Origin: Trigonopsis variabilis
Taxonomy: Eukaryota; Ascomycota; Trigonopsidomycetes; Trigonopsidales; Trigonopsidaceae
Direction of reading: 5' to 3'
Length of the DNA: 64,000 bases
Assembly (NCBI GenBank): GCA_003707065.3
Contig: PPXM03000001.1
Coordinates: forward strand, 1,116,001 to 1,180,000
Shown: in pieces, positions 33,720 to 43,937 of the stretch
How the letters are laid out: each line of letters starts with the position of its first letter
Numbering within the stretch: position 1 is the stretch's first letter
Notes under the pieces: model-generated
The model's input: only the letters and a program-made list of their open reading frames with translations
The model's database searches: none
Told to the model about the DNA's origin: nothing
Made by a program: the position numbers and the translations under genes

Positions 33720-34676
33720 TTAGAAAGGTTTGAGTTTCCTCTTCTCCTTGAGCTTATTAATCTTCTCTTGATCCTGCCGGAACTTCCGCAATAATTCATT
33801 CATTTCCGTCTTTTTCCGTTCTCTGATTTGGAATCTATAGAAATCCTGTAAATCAGTAGATCTGTTCTTCTTCTTCTTCTTCGACTTCAGGGACTGTTCC
33901 ACTTGAACTTGCTGTGCTAGAGCTTTGGCATTTGACGATGCCGACGTGACCATAGTGAAACCATCGTCGTCAACTTGTTTGGCCTTTTGACGTTCCAGCT
34001 CAGCTATTTCTTCCTGTCGTTCATCGTATTTTTTCAAGAACTCATCAGTTTCTTTCTCGTTCTGGGCTGGGTCTATCAGAGTCGTAGACTGGATCCATGA
34101 CAAGTACCGCTGGGACCCCGATAGAGGTGATGGTTCAAGCGCAGCCTCCCACTTCAGCGCAATACTGGTCAGCTTTTTTGGGTTGCCTTGTGCCAGGATC
34201 GAAAGGGTTTGTGATGAAATCTTTTTGAGTTGAGAAAGGGCCTGGGAACATGACTTTTTATCGAGGAAGACGACATGAGCTGAAGCACCAGAATGAGCAA
34301 CCCAGTCAGAGGATTTGGCAACTGGGCTAGAAAAATCTATATTTGAAATTAAAGATCCCAAGCTCATGAATAGTTTGCGCAGACTATCTTGGCTTGAATC
34401 TGCCGGAACATTGACGACAAAAAGAGTTCGGTCCTGGGGGCGAGAAGGATCTTGATCTTTTTTGCTGATATGCGGCCGAATATAGAGATAGTGAAACACA
34501 TCAGGCTCTACCGCTACAGGAATAACATTGTAGCCATTCAAATCTGCGCCCATGGCCAAGTCGTTCTGGCGAGGCGATGTGTTGGTGGACAAACTTTTAG
34601 GGGGTTCGGTGTTACCCTTTTCACCTGGCAACGGAGCAGGCGTGGGTCCATTCTGAAGAATATATGGCATTCGCAT
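33720..34676 (-). CDS. RRP7: Ribosomal RNA-processing protein Rrp7
   Basis: Nucleolar factor of the small-subunit processome (UtpC module) needed for 18S rRNA maturation. 318 aa from the ATG at 34676; the frame is open further upstream but that part is hydrophobic and unlike the family. N-terminal block NGYNVIPVAVEPDVFHYLYIRPH, then an RRM-like domain (DRTLFVVNVPADSSQDSLRKLF ... HVVFLDKKSCSQAL). The C-terminal Rrp7 signature is basic and coiled: DDDGFTMVT, then DFYRFQIRERKKTEMNELLRKF and KEKRKLKPF at the very end. Start choice between Met at 34676 and 34670 is open. Confidence 0.93.
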   Translation of the reverse strand: MRMPYILQNGPTPAPLPGEKGNTEPPKSLSTNTSPRQNDLAMGADLNGYNVIPVAVEPDVFHYLYIRPHISKKDQDPSRPQDRTLFVVNVPADSSQDSLRKLFMSLGSLISNIDFSSPVAKSSDWVAHSGASAHVVFLDKKSCSQALSQLKKISSQTLSILAQGNPKKLTSIALKWEAALEPSPLSGSQRYLSWIQSTTLIDPAQNEKETDEFLKKYDERQEEIAELERQKAKQVDDDGFTMVTSASSNAKALAQQVQVEQSLKSKKKKKNRSTDLQDFYRFQIRERKKTEMNELLRKFRQDQEKINKLKEKRKLKPF

Positions 34677-36566
34677 CAGGCTTATGCAAAAAAAATACAC
34701 CGATCGAAGAAAGCTGGTAGCTTGGGACAACTGAAGAATGATTCGGCTTGGTATATGAATTGCGATCAACAATGGAGTGACTAGAAAGTCGTGGCCCAAC
34801 GTGGAATGACCCTATTGTACATTAGTGGGAACTTTATGCTGTGTAAGGTTAGAGATAATAGGGTGCTCCAGATGTTACTACGGTTCCATTTGATGCAATC
34901 GTTCGCATTGGCTGACCGGAGACCAAATTAGACCTACAAAGTCACGTACGCAGAAAAATAGCGCCTTCGGGTACAGTATCTTAATTAAGCTTCCGTTCTT
35001 AATTCCATGGAGATTTCAATTAGTGGGTGGCTACTGTTAGTGAAACATGGAGCCAGTTGGGTACCAACAAGGCGCACATTTCCTAATTAAAAGGAAGCCA
35101 GGCAACTGGTCCCACACAACCACATAATCAGCTTACAGGAAGGAAGGGACTCGATTAGTTTCCGGCAAGTATTTTTTTATTCAAGTGGTGACTTGGAGCA
35201 AAGCCGAAAATAACAGATAGTTTTGGAAACTTTGCAGTAATCGGCGGATAAAAAAATGTGCACATATTCTTTCCGTTTTCGGTCAAAGAGCTCAATGACA
35301 GAATTTCAGAAATATTTGGAAGCTTGTAATCATTAAAATGCCGGTCATCCAGCTAAACACAACAATCACTCTCTCGTGCCAGCAGTGGTTACATGATCCC
35401 GAAGACGTGGGTCAAAGAACGTGGATCTGTCTCATCGCAATACCCACAGCTCCGGCTCAAACTGAGACCAGGACGAAAAAAACCTCCCCAATGAATATGA
35501 GACATCAACGTTTTATGGAACATGCTACTGGTCTGTTGTCAATTCTTAATAATCTTTATGCTAATCATTTCCTTACATGTCAGAGCGCCAGACCGAAAGC
35601 AGCCTAGCGACAACAAAGGACACATCCACATAAAGTTGCTGCCACTAAGTTCCAGATGAGGCAATCTATTGCCGAGAAACGTCCACACATTCTCTTACCG
35701 AAATAGACAAATTAGGGTAAGACGATGTCCAAGAAAAGGAACTCGGGTCAGAACTATACACTGAGACAAAAGCTATCGTTACCGGAGCTGAAGCCTTACA
35801 TCGATTGACAAGATGAGAGATATTGCTACATTAGATCCAAGTCCTGGTCACTCAGTAGGAAAGAAGATATAAGCTAACTTATCTTTAAAACTATACAGCT
35901 CACTATTTGAATATTTCGAAGAGCAGCGAGCCATTTGTACACCTGGCAATTCAAAGCACTTCGTCATCGAGATAAACCGATCTCATTACATCTTTAACCA
36001 GTTTCTTTAGCCTTATGAGACGCCATCTGTAGATATTGATCGTCGCCTCGTGTGTCAGTGTCACTCTTGCGAGTCAAAATCACGAGACATGAATCAGATA
36101 ATATCAGAAAGCCTTCAGAAAGAGCCGAATAACAAAAGTTGGGATCATCATAACGACGACGTCGACGTCGACGCACGAGACATTGGGCTAAAGGCAAGTT
36201 GTGTAGACATAATGAATTAATATGTACAGATACCACTAGTCGCCTCATGTTTCAAGGGACTTAAAAGACGCAGCACAAGTTATCCGAATCATGACCTGCC
36301 GATAATAGTTCTGGTAGAAAACTCAAAGAGAAGGCAATTTGGTACAAGTTACTTAGATCGTGACAGAGAATTTGAGCTGGATCAGGCTTACAAGAAATGA
36401 TAACAGGGCCAGGAAGTAAGGAACCGGGAAAGAGTAGTGGTAATCGACAAGGAATCTTTATACTAACTCGATAGGTTCGCAATCCCATTGGTCTCTCCAC
36501 AGAGCCAGCGACTCCTGTATCAATTTAGATGGAAGCATTAAGACTAGTAGAAGGCATGGCGACACT
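34677..36566. other. Large divergent intergenic region
   Basis: About 1.9 kb between RRP7 and the tail-anchored protein gene, the longest gene-free stretch of the window. A frame at 35338-35607 (89 codons) has no family match. A 14-base palindrome made of GAC/GTC units lies at 36157-36170. No RNA gene was recognised; a non-coding transcript could be missed. Confidence 0.45.
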
Positions 36567-37508
36567 ATGGGAAACGCAGATAATGAACCAGTCAAGTTAG
36601 TTGTTCCAAGAAACACGAGAAGCGTCAATTCTTTCAGGGAATTTGTCGGCGGTCTGCAGGGTAATGAGAGAAGGTCAAGTATCTCATCAACGTCTAGTTT
36701 CTCCCCGTTCCCTAAAATCAAGCGTTCACGAAACTTGACGAGAATCTCGGATGATCCAACATGGAGCAATACTATTCTCTCATCAAATCATGTGCCGTTC
36801 GCAGAGAAGCAGGTAGAATCGAGACGGTCGAGACAAAGAGCTTGGACGTCCGTTCCTCCAGTGCAGAAGCCATCACTGACAGCCAATGTGGCGGCAACAG
36901 CCAGTGCAATAAACTTAACATTAGAAACACCACGCAATAGGGTAACTAGGAAGAGCTTGTCTCTCCTACTTTCGACTCGACGGTCGTCAACAGAGGAAGG
37001 AGGCGGCGAGGAGACTTTCGCTGATAAGCTCAATCGACAACTGGAAAAAACGAGAAATATTTTCAAAACTTCAAAGCCAACCAAAGATCTAGGATCTCCT
37101 TTATCGACCAGTGAGACACATGATATAAACTGCTCATCTCCCGATGAGATATCGACTGTTCTCGATGGAATTAAACCGGTCGACTTAACAGAGTTTCGAC
37201 CCAACAATAGTCTGACCTGGACCACTGACAATCAAGAAACCGATCTCGCTTGGAAGCTGATGGGTGTAGCTATCCCGACCGGAGCTCGGAGCCGAAGGAC
37301 AAGCAGCCTTTTGAGCATGGCGAGTAGCGATGATATTTATGAATGCGACAGTACCAAATCGCAGGATCATACAATAAAGTCGGACGACCGAGTCTGCGGG
37401 CTCACGCTGATGCATTTAAATTTGTTCCACCATCGAAAACAAATGGGTATCATATGCATTATTGGTTTTGTTTTTCTTTTCTTAATTTTGCCTTGGGCCA
37501 TTCGATAG
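36567..37508 (+). CDS. Unknown tail-anchored Ser-rich protein
   Basis: 313-aa single-exon protein that I do not recognise. Most of it is Ser/Thr/Arg-rich and probably disordered, with clusters such as RRSSISSTSSFSPFP and RKSLSLLLSTRRSS. The C-terminus is one hydrophobic helix (MGIICIIGFVFLFLILPWAIR) ending at the last residue, the layout of a tail-anchored protein with its bulk in the cytosol. There is no signal peptide. A conserved-looking segment is DNQETDLAWKLMGVAIPTGARSRR. Target membrane and function are unknown. Confidence 0.65.
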   Translation: MGNADNEPVKLVVPRNTRSVNSFREFVGGLQGNERRSSISSTSSFSPFPKIKRSRNLTRISDDPTWSNTILSSNHVPFAEKQVESRRSRQRAWTSVPPVQKPSLTANVAATASAINLTLETPRNRVTRKSLSLLLSTRRSSTEEGGGEETFADKLNRQLEKTRNIFKTSKPTKDLGSPLSTSETHDINCSSPDEISTVLDGIKPVDLTEFRPNNSLTWTTDNQETDLAWKLMGVAIPTGARSRRTSSLLSMASSDDIYECDSTKSQDHTIKSDDRVCGLTLMHLNLFHHRKQMGIICIIGFVFLFLILPWAIR

Positions 37509-37703
37509 AGACTCGACCATACGTTTCAGACCAAGACGATCTTGACGCATCCCTCCAATATCACTGATAAAGTGCCGTTGTCCCTAAGGCGGTTTTCCAA
37601 CAGGCACAGAGGCCAGAGTAGAAAAATGTATATTACAGAGTGAGATACCAAAAAAACCTTACCTTATCGTACATAACCAAAATCACAAATAATCTTTTCC
37701 TTT

Positions 37704-38499
37704 TCATATGGGTAACTCTTCAGCCACAGGCGCTGATGTTGGTTCCAATTCGATGGAACCTTTTTGTTTATTTGATTCTATGCTAGTGGGATAATCGTCC
37801 TTAGTACTCATTATTTCGCCAGATTCACCAGATTCGCCAGACTCGCCAGATTTCGATTGTGTAGAAGAAACACGACTTATTGGAGGCCGTGGACTAGATA
37901 CCATAGGTTGATTGATCACCATTACGGGATATTGAGGAGACATATAACCCTGATAGAAGTAGCTATTGACCGGTTGACCATTACTGGCCGGCGACGGTAA
38001 AGGCGATACAAAGGGCGACATCTGGCCGTAGACCGGGTAACCGTTGTAAGGATAAACCACTCGCGGGGGGTATCCCAGATGATAGACTGGATAAGAGCCG
38101 TATGAGTTTGGTCCAAGAGATCCTGGAGGAATCATGCCTCCGCCAGGGCTTGCAAGCCCACTGTTTCCAATCTCCTCTTGTAGCGGACACCCTTTGGCTA
38201 CATGCCCGGGTAGACCACAAACATAACACTTTCCTGCAGCAGGATCACCCGATGAGAGTCGAACTAAAGGACAGTCGGCTTGGATATGACCTAATTGACG
38301 ACATCGATAGCACTGCTTGGCCGCGGCCGACCGAGGAGCAGGACATTTATGAGACTCGTGTCCAGGCTGTTTGCAATTGTAACAAAGCCGGTCTGCGGCC
38401 GGACATTGTTCGGCAAAATGCCCCATGTTACCACATCTATATTAGCCAAATTATCTCTCAAACTCACTTGTAGCATGCTCTTTTCGATAGCGACGACAT
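37704..38499 (-). CDS. GIS2: CCHC zinc-knuckle protein of the Gis2/Byr3/CNBP group
   Basis: Single-stranded nucleic-acid binding protein; relatives act in mRNA translation and stress granules. Two exons: 38468-38499 and 37704-38436, with a 31-nt intron (38437-38467), the shortest in the window; 254 aa. The splice completes the first knuckle: CYK|CGNMGHFAEQC. Three more follow: CYNCKQPGHESHKC, CYRCRQLGHIQADC and CYVCGLPGHVAKGC. Gis2 and CNBP normally have seven knuckles. Here the C-terminal 150 residues are instead Pro/Tyr/Gly/Gln-rich (YPVYHLGYPPRVVYPYNGYP), ending with SGESGESGESGE and an acidic tail. That makes it a four-knuckle protein with a prion-like extension, so orthology to Gis2 is likely but not certain. 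Confidence 0.85.
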
Positions 38500-39385
38500 G
38501 TCGCTCTTTTACAAGAGGATGTAGAAGTCTTTGGCCAGCACCTCGGTCGGCATGGATGTCGCTCAATTGAGGCCTTTGCTCTAACAGGTGCGCTCCCTTT
38601 ACCTCTTTGAGCTCCAGATACGCTATGTCTTCGCTAAGCCTCATTAGGCCCTTATTCCACCTTGTAATCTTTTCCCTCCGCTGTTGGCACCATTCTACCG
38701 GCCTCGATTATCTCTCTCCAAGGGCAAGACCTTAGTAAGCCGTGACGGCTCTGTCTTAAGTATTCACTATCGAGAATTCAACTCGCCCGGAGAGTCTATT
38801 TTTATCTCCGTTGCTCCTATAATCTCAAGCTGACGGGCTGGGACCCCACACCGTCATGAAACCCGTTTTGTCCGTCACCCCATGCTTATCTCCCCTCTAC
38901 AATACCAACTCGTGCCACTTCTTCGACCCGTCTCGACACCATTTTTCTGGCTCCCGTTGTATCGCGTGACCTAGACTCACTCGGAACAGTCTCCAGACGG
39001 TTTGGACAAAACACTAATGACACCTCGATTAACGACACATTTGATCACCATTTTACTATAAGGCCTTGACTCTGACCCACGCTTGGCCGAAGAGAGATCT
39101 CAGACTGTCATCGAGCCCATTCCGCTTTCCAGAGATAGATTCTGGCAGGCAACAGCGCTGTACGTGTAATAAAACGGCTTGGCTTGTAGACATATGTCGA
39201 TGCGTGCGTCCATCTAAAGTAGGCACGCTGCTTCCGGCAGTTCACCTCACCTACAGACCTTTCTCGCCTGGCTGTGCACATTGACTACATACACCTCACA
39301 AGGGATATAAAAAGTAAACCATTATCACAACTTTACAGCCTAAGAGTTATCCCCCTTTATCGTTTTCTACTAAAACCGGCAGAGT
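38500..39385. other. Intergenic region, GIS2 5' flank and 14-3-3 3' flank
   Basis: About 890 bases. Long pyrimidine-rich stretches lie at 38640-39060 on the plus strand, as expected for a promoter with poly(dA:dT)-like or CT-rich tracts. No gene. Confidence 0.45.
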
Positions 39386-40270
39386 TTACTCTTCAGAACC
39401 TTCTTTGCGGGTAGCAGCAGGAGCGGCAGCAGCGTTGGCAGCAGGCGCAGCAGCTGCAGCAGCTGCATCAGAGGAAGCACCCTCGGCTGGGGCCCCCTTC
39501 TCAGGGGCAGCCTCAGACATATCTGACGTCCACAAAGTCAAGTTGTCTCTGAGAAGTTGCATGATAAGAGTTGAGTCCTTGTAGCTCTCTTCATTCAAGG
39601 TATCAAGCTCAGCAATGGCATCATCGAAAGCTTGCTTAGCCAAATGGCAGGCGCGATCGGGAGAATTGAGAATCTCGTAGTAGAAAACAGAGAAGTTAAG
39701 GGCAAGTCCTAGTCGGATAGGATGAGTGGGAGGCAAGTCGGTGACTGCGATATCTGAGGCAGCCTTGTAGGCCTCCAATGAAGCGTTAGCAGAGTTAGTC
39801 CTCATCTCGCCAGTTGCAAACTCGGCCAAGTAACGATAATAGTCACCCTTCATCTTATAGTAGAAGACTTTCGATTCGCCAGTTTGCGAATTAGGAATCA
39901 AATAGGTATCTAAAACAGAAAGAATATCTTCGCAGATCTTAGCCAATTCGGATTCAATCTTCTGTCGGTACTCCCGGATGAGCTTAACATGAGCTTCATT
40001 ATTTTTGGAGGTTTCCTTTTGTTCAATCAAAGAGACAACCCGCCACGAGGCACGTCGTGCACCAATGACATTCTTGTAAGCGACAGAAAGGAGATTTCGC
40101 TCTTCGACTCGAAGTTCAACACCAGAAGAAGCGATGGCTTTCATGTTCTCAACCATTTCTAAAATTAGTTTACAATGTCGCAACTTGTAATAATTACCTT
40201 CATAACGATCAGCCTCTTCGGCAAGTTTCGCCACATAGACCAAGTTCTCACGGGACTCCGGGGTAGACAT
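39386..40270 (-). CDS. BMH1: 14-3-3 protein
   Basis: Phosphoserine-binding adaptor dimer acting in signalling and cell cycle control. Exons 40198-40270 and 39386-40158 with a 39-nt intron; 281 aa. Start [24 protein letters not shown] continues to [10 protein letters not shown] after splicing. Signature 14-3-3 blocks [20 protein letters not shown] and [35 protein letters not shown] are intact. The C-terminal ~40 residues are Ala/Pro-rich ([18 protein letters not shown]), longer than the conserved core. The intron is a multiple of three and has no stop, so an unspliced frame adds 13 residues between helices 1 and 2. Confidence 0.97.
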   Translation of the reverse strand: MSTPESRENLVYVAKLAEEADRYEGNYYKLRHCKLILEMVENMKAIASSGVELRVEERNLLSVAYKNVIGARRASWRVVSLIEQKETSKNNEAHVKLIREYRQKIESELAKICEDILSVLDTYLIPNSQTGESKVFYYKMKGDYYRYLAEFATGEMRTNSANASLEAYKAASDIAVTDLPPTHPIRLGLALNFSVFYYEILNSPDRACHLAKQAFDDAIAELDTLNEESYKDSTLIMQLLRDNLTLWTSDMSEAAPEKGAPAEGASSDAAAAAAAPAANAAAAPAATRKEGSEE

Positions 40271-41764
40271 TTTCTAAACATTAGCGCGATTGTTGACTAC
40301 TTCCTCGTAATAGTGCATGAACAAGACAATGAGCTTAAAATAAAATAAGCAAGTTCTGAAACTCAAAAATATCTGTAATCTGTTTCTTCAATTTTCAACA
40401 TTAGAGTCGATAAATAGAGCCTTCATTCTGGTGAGTTTGATCAGTAAAGAAGCATGCGATCATAGCCTCACTCCGGTCGTTGTCAAGCGAGGATGTGACC
40501 AGCGAACGCAGTTGGTCGCTACAACCAGTGAGACGATGCCCAAAAATAATCAGCCAGCTAGAACCAAAGACTAGATGACCCATCGTAACCTGCTTGCGCT
40601 AAAAAATGAAACAATTTGAAGATAAAAGAAAGATGAATTATCAGTCAGGGGGCTAGATGCCAATGGATGACGGAGACATTGGTCTGCTGAGGAAAGCTCG
40701 GAGTCATAGAGCAATCACAACCAAACCCACATAAACCATTCATCTCCAAAAAAAGTTTAATATGTAATTGAAAAAGGTATCATCCGATATGATCGATGGA
40801 TTGGTAGTCGAAAGGCAGTGGAACGCCGCGTGAAAGACAAAATCAGAGCAAGGTCATAGGGATTCTTGATCAGAAAGATGTGACATCCCTTAAATAATCA
40901 TGCCATCGAAAAGGTGAATATTCTGAACATTCAATGCCATAAAGAGGTTAAAGCCTGGAGAGCCGATTTAAAGAGATCCAGTGGCGACTAGCCCTGGTAA
41001 TAGGAAGGGGGCGTAGCTGATGTAAATCAGGCTGCGCGCATCAATCGACAGAAAAAAGGCTCAAACAGAAAAAAACATCAAGAAATAAATTATCTGTCTT
41101 GTTCATGCATCTATGCGTGGATTGATTGATCATACCTCAGACGCTGTTGCAAGTGTTGTTTATGGAGGTAGGGAAGGAAAGGAGGGAATTCGCGCTGCGC
41201 TACGCACGGGCAGGAGGCACAGGCCCCACTCGCGAAGGTTGTTATGGCAACTTTAGTCTAGGTCAATTAGAGCGCGAAAATAGAGTATTAAAATAGTTGA
41301 ATGACATTGATATCGTTTGACAATTATCTAATGCACTTGGATCAATGAGCAGTATCCTACACGTATCAGTGTCTCTTGATCTCTTTCGTCATCTGCATGT
41401 AATAGCCCAAAAAAGAAACAGACAACCAAGTGTATGTGTTTTAGTAGATGGAAGCACTAAGAATTTTCCAGACAGGTGAAGCGGCCATCAATCACAAGTG
41501 CCATATCATTAAACATTGAAACAAAGAGGTTCGGAAAAAAATTAGAGGTAATGGCTCTCACCCTTCATCCTGCCTTCTTTGTTACGGAAAAATGGTGTCA
41601 ATTGACCAATCATTGTATGGCGTTCTGACCAATCAAGTTCGTTCGCCACCGTTCTTCTTAGCAACCGCATGTTTTCTGGAGGCACAACCGGATGACGAGA
41701 CTTACCCTGCCTGCTGGTGGATGGATAGCCCAATTGAGCCCTATCCGTTTTCTTCCTCATCACA
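40271..41764. other. Divergent intergenic region 14-3-3 / INH1
   Basis: About 1.5 kb, probably a long promoter and 5' leader of the 14-3-3 gene. Only short noise frames (40401-40583, 41592-41837) are present. No RNA gene or repeat was recognised. Confidence 0.45.
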
Positions 41765-42101
41765 ATGCTTAGTCGAGTTGCTATTCGAGCTTCAACTATT
41801 TCTGGTACCATCTCTGCACGATCCTTTTCGGCCTTAAGCCGTGTTGCCGTTGAGGGTGACCATACCGGCGCTCCTGCATCGGCTGGTGTTTTTGACAAGC
41901 GTGAGAAAGCTCAAGAGGATTATTACGTCCGCCAGGCAGACAAGGAAAAGATCAAGGCTCTCCGTGCTGCTCTTAAGAAGCAAAAGCAACAGATCGAGGT
42001 GATTGAGAAGGAACTGTAAGTTCTCCGCAAGGATTTTGATGACCAGTGCTAACTTTTCTAGTGATAACTGGGCTGATGATGGTGGACGCACTGATGTCTA
42101 A
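41765..42101 (+). CDS. INH1: Mitochondrial F1Fo-ATPase inhibitor IF1
   Basis: Small basic protein that blocks ATP hydrolysis by F1 when matrix pH falls. Exons 41765-42015 and 42062-42101, with a 46-nt intron; 96 aa. The presequence MLSRVAIRASTISGTISARSFSAL is Arg/Ser-rich. The inhibitory segment is GAPASAGVFDKREKAQEDYYVRQADKEKIKAL, with the family block F-x-K-R-E-x-A-x-E. A coiled coil follows (KKQKQQIEVIEKEL), and the second exon adds the short acidic end DNWADDGGRTDV. Confidence 0.93.
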
Positions 42102-42270
42102 GCAAGTGCTTTGTCAGTATATATTACAGTATATGATCAATTGAGATAGTCTGCTTGCAGTCAAGATAATTTGGCATCTAGTTACGTCATTCTTTCCCAT
42201 TATCCACCAGAAATCGATTAACGACAATTTAACTTCAACATTTCCTATCTAAACCATTTTTACACAAGCC

Positions 42271-43626
42271 TCACTGCATTTTTGCATCCTCCTGCCCTTG
42301 GAAAGGTGCTGATTCTTCTATGATTATACCTAGTCCTTCAGGTTGGAGTAGCGCTTTTATCCGATCGTCCGTGAGCTCCTTCACACTGGTCACCCAGCTT
42401 GGAGGTGCTATCCGTCCTCCAGTCAGTCGTAGTGCGTGAGATCCCCATCCCTGGGGTAATAACATCAATGTAGTACCTTGCCTTGCCACAATTATATCTT
42501 CATTATTGCCTCCTCGTCGTAGGCTCTTATCGATTATGCTGTTGAACGGGATTGCCAAATCCTGGCTAACGATCTCGTTTATTCCTAAGCGACATTGCCT
42601 TAGAGCAGCTTCACTATCACCTCCTTCTCTCCAAACGATCTCTTCTAAACGTTGAGGAAATACACTATTCATTTTAGCAATTAATGCTCTGCTAGCAGCT
42701 AGTTTTAGATCCTTATGCAGTCCGAAATCGCGAGTAAAGATAGTAGGTCGGTCATCATCTTTGACAAGATGGACAGTCTCTCCATCACCGCTAGAAAAAA
42801 GAATATCAATTAGCCAGACCTCACCGGGTTCAACAATGAAATCATCATCGCCTTCGGTGGTTTCGCTGTCCCAGGAAATACCTTTATATCCTTTCTCAGC
42901 ACTATAACTTTCTCCTAGCTGACCCACCAAAAAGCGTCTGATCCTTCTCACTCGGCTATTAGGAAGAACATTGACGTTGAAATCTCTAGCAACTGTATCA
43001 ACTAAGCTTCTGATGTGCTTACCAGTGACAGGTTGTGGCACCTGACTTGCTCTAGAACCTCCAGATGACGCTATTAATCCAGCCAGTGCTTCAGTAGCTA
43101 AGTATCCGGCACATATGGCATCCGCTGCACGTCCAGAAACAGGCTGAGCACTTTTCCGCTGACTAGCAATAATAATTGTATGATACACGATTGCGGAATA
43201 CCCATCCAGATGGACTCCCAAAGAAACCTTAACCACGTCTCCTAGTTGGAACAAGTCTTTCTCTGGATCATATTGGTCGTAGGAAGGTGCATAGCCTTGA
43301 ATGTGGGCATTTTTATCAAGCTGAGTCGGTAAAGCAAATCCTCGTTCGCTGACAGTTTTCTTATATGGTTCACTTATCATTTCCCAAATCAACCTATCTG
43401 ATGCTTCGCAGATCTTTGGAATCCGCAAGTGTTCTCCAAGCTCCGAAGACTCAACACCTTGACTGAGCAGCCAAGCGACCTCATTCAATCGACTCTTTAT
43501 TAGCTCCAATGCCGTCTGAGCAATCCTTCCTGCCAAGTTGTACTTTCTTATGATTGTATCATTTAAAATATTTCGCTCATCGAGCAATAAACTCGAATTA
43601 TCTTGAGTTCGAAGTACCACAGCCAT
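42271..43626 (-). CDS. PA2G4/Ebp1-Cdb4-like pita-bread protein
   Basis: 451-aa single-exon member of the M24 family in its non-peptidase Ebp1/PA2G4 (fission yeast Cdb4) branch, proteins linked to ribosome biogenesis and ribosome-surface binding. Start taken at the ATG at 43626. Family segments: IIRKYNLAGRIAQTALELI, GFALPTQLDKNAHIQGYAP, FQLGDVVKVSLGVHLDGYSAIV, KHIRSLVDTVARDFNVNV, FIVEPGEVWLIDILFSSG and FGLHKDLKLAASRALIAKMN. The metal ligands of active methionine aminopeptidases are not maintained (for example GVHLDGYSA), so no peptidase activity is expected. Divergent from ALG9 with about 310 bases between starts. Confidence 0.87.
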   Translation of the reverse strand: MAVVLRTQDNSSLLLDERNILNDTIIRKYNLAGRIAQTALELIKSRLNEVAWLLSQGVESSELGEHLRIPKICEASDRLIWEMISEPYKKTVSERGFALPTQLDKNAHIQGYAPSYDQYDPEKDLFQLGDVVKVSLGVHLDGYSAIVYHTIIIASQRKSAQPVSGRAADAICAGYLATEALAGLIASSGGSRASQVPQPVTGKHIRSLVDTVARDFNVNVLPNSRVRRIRRFLVGQLGESYSAEKGYKGISWDSETTEGDDDFIVEPGEVWLIDILFSSGDGETVHLVKDDDRPTIFTRDFGLHKDLKLAASRALIAKMNSVFPQRLEEIVWREGGDSEAALRQCRLGINEIVSQDLAIPFNSIIDKSLRRGGNNEDIIVARQGTTLMLLPQGWGSHALRLTGGRIAPPSWVTSVKELTDDRIKALLQPEGLGIIIEESAPFQGQEDAKMQ

Positions 43627-43937
43627 CGAGGAGAAAAAAATTTCCAGCTTGGGAGTTTTCACGACCGTTACTGACCTTGTTACATTTCTCACTGCTGGCT
43701 GGATCCAATAATTTCAGACCTATCTAGAGACAGAACCAAGAATTTTGATACCCAATTAAATGTTGATAGGCCCCATATTCTTGACATATCGAGGTTAGAA
43801 TAATTTGGAACGCGCTACATCGTCGAAATCAAATTTGTTAAGACTTATTTTGTATTTGCTGAAGGACCATCACAGTCTCTTGAGTTCAATCGGACTATTT
43901 TCTTTCAACACAGTTCTTCTCTTTCTCTGTCTTGGCA

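Noticed and set aside
35338-35607. 89-codon frame in the RRP7 upstream gap
   Set aside because: No domain, no convincing composition, no splice partner.
36157-36170. 14-base palindrome CGACGTCGACGTCG
   Set aside because: Part of a GAC/GTC low-complexity run; palindromy follows from the unit and needs no function.
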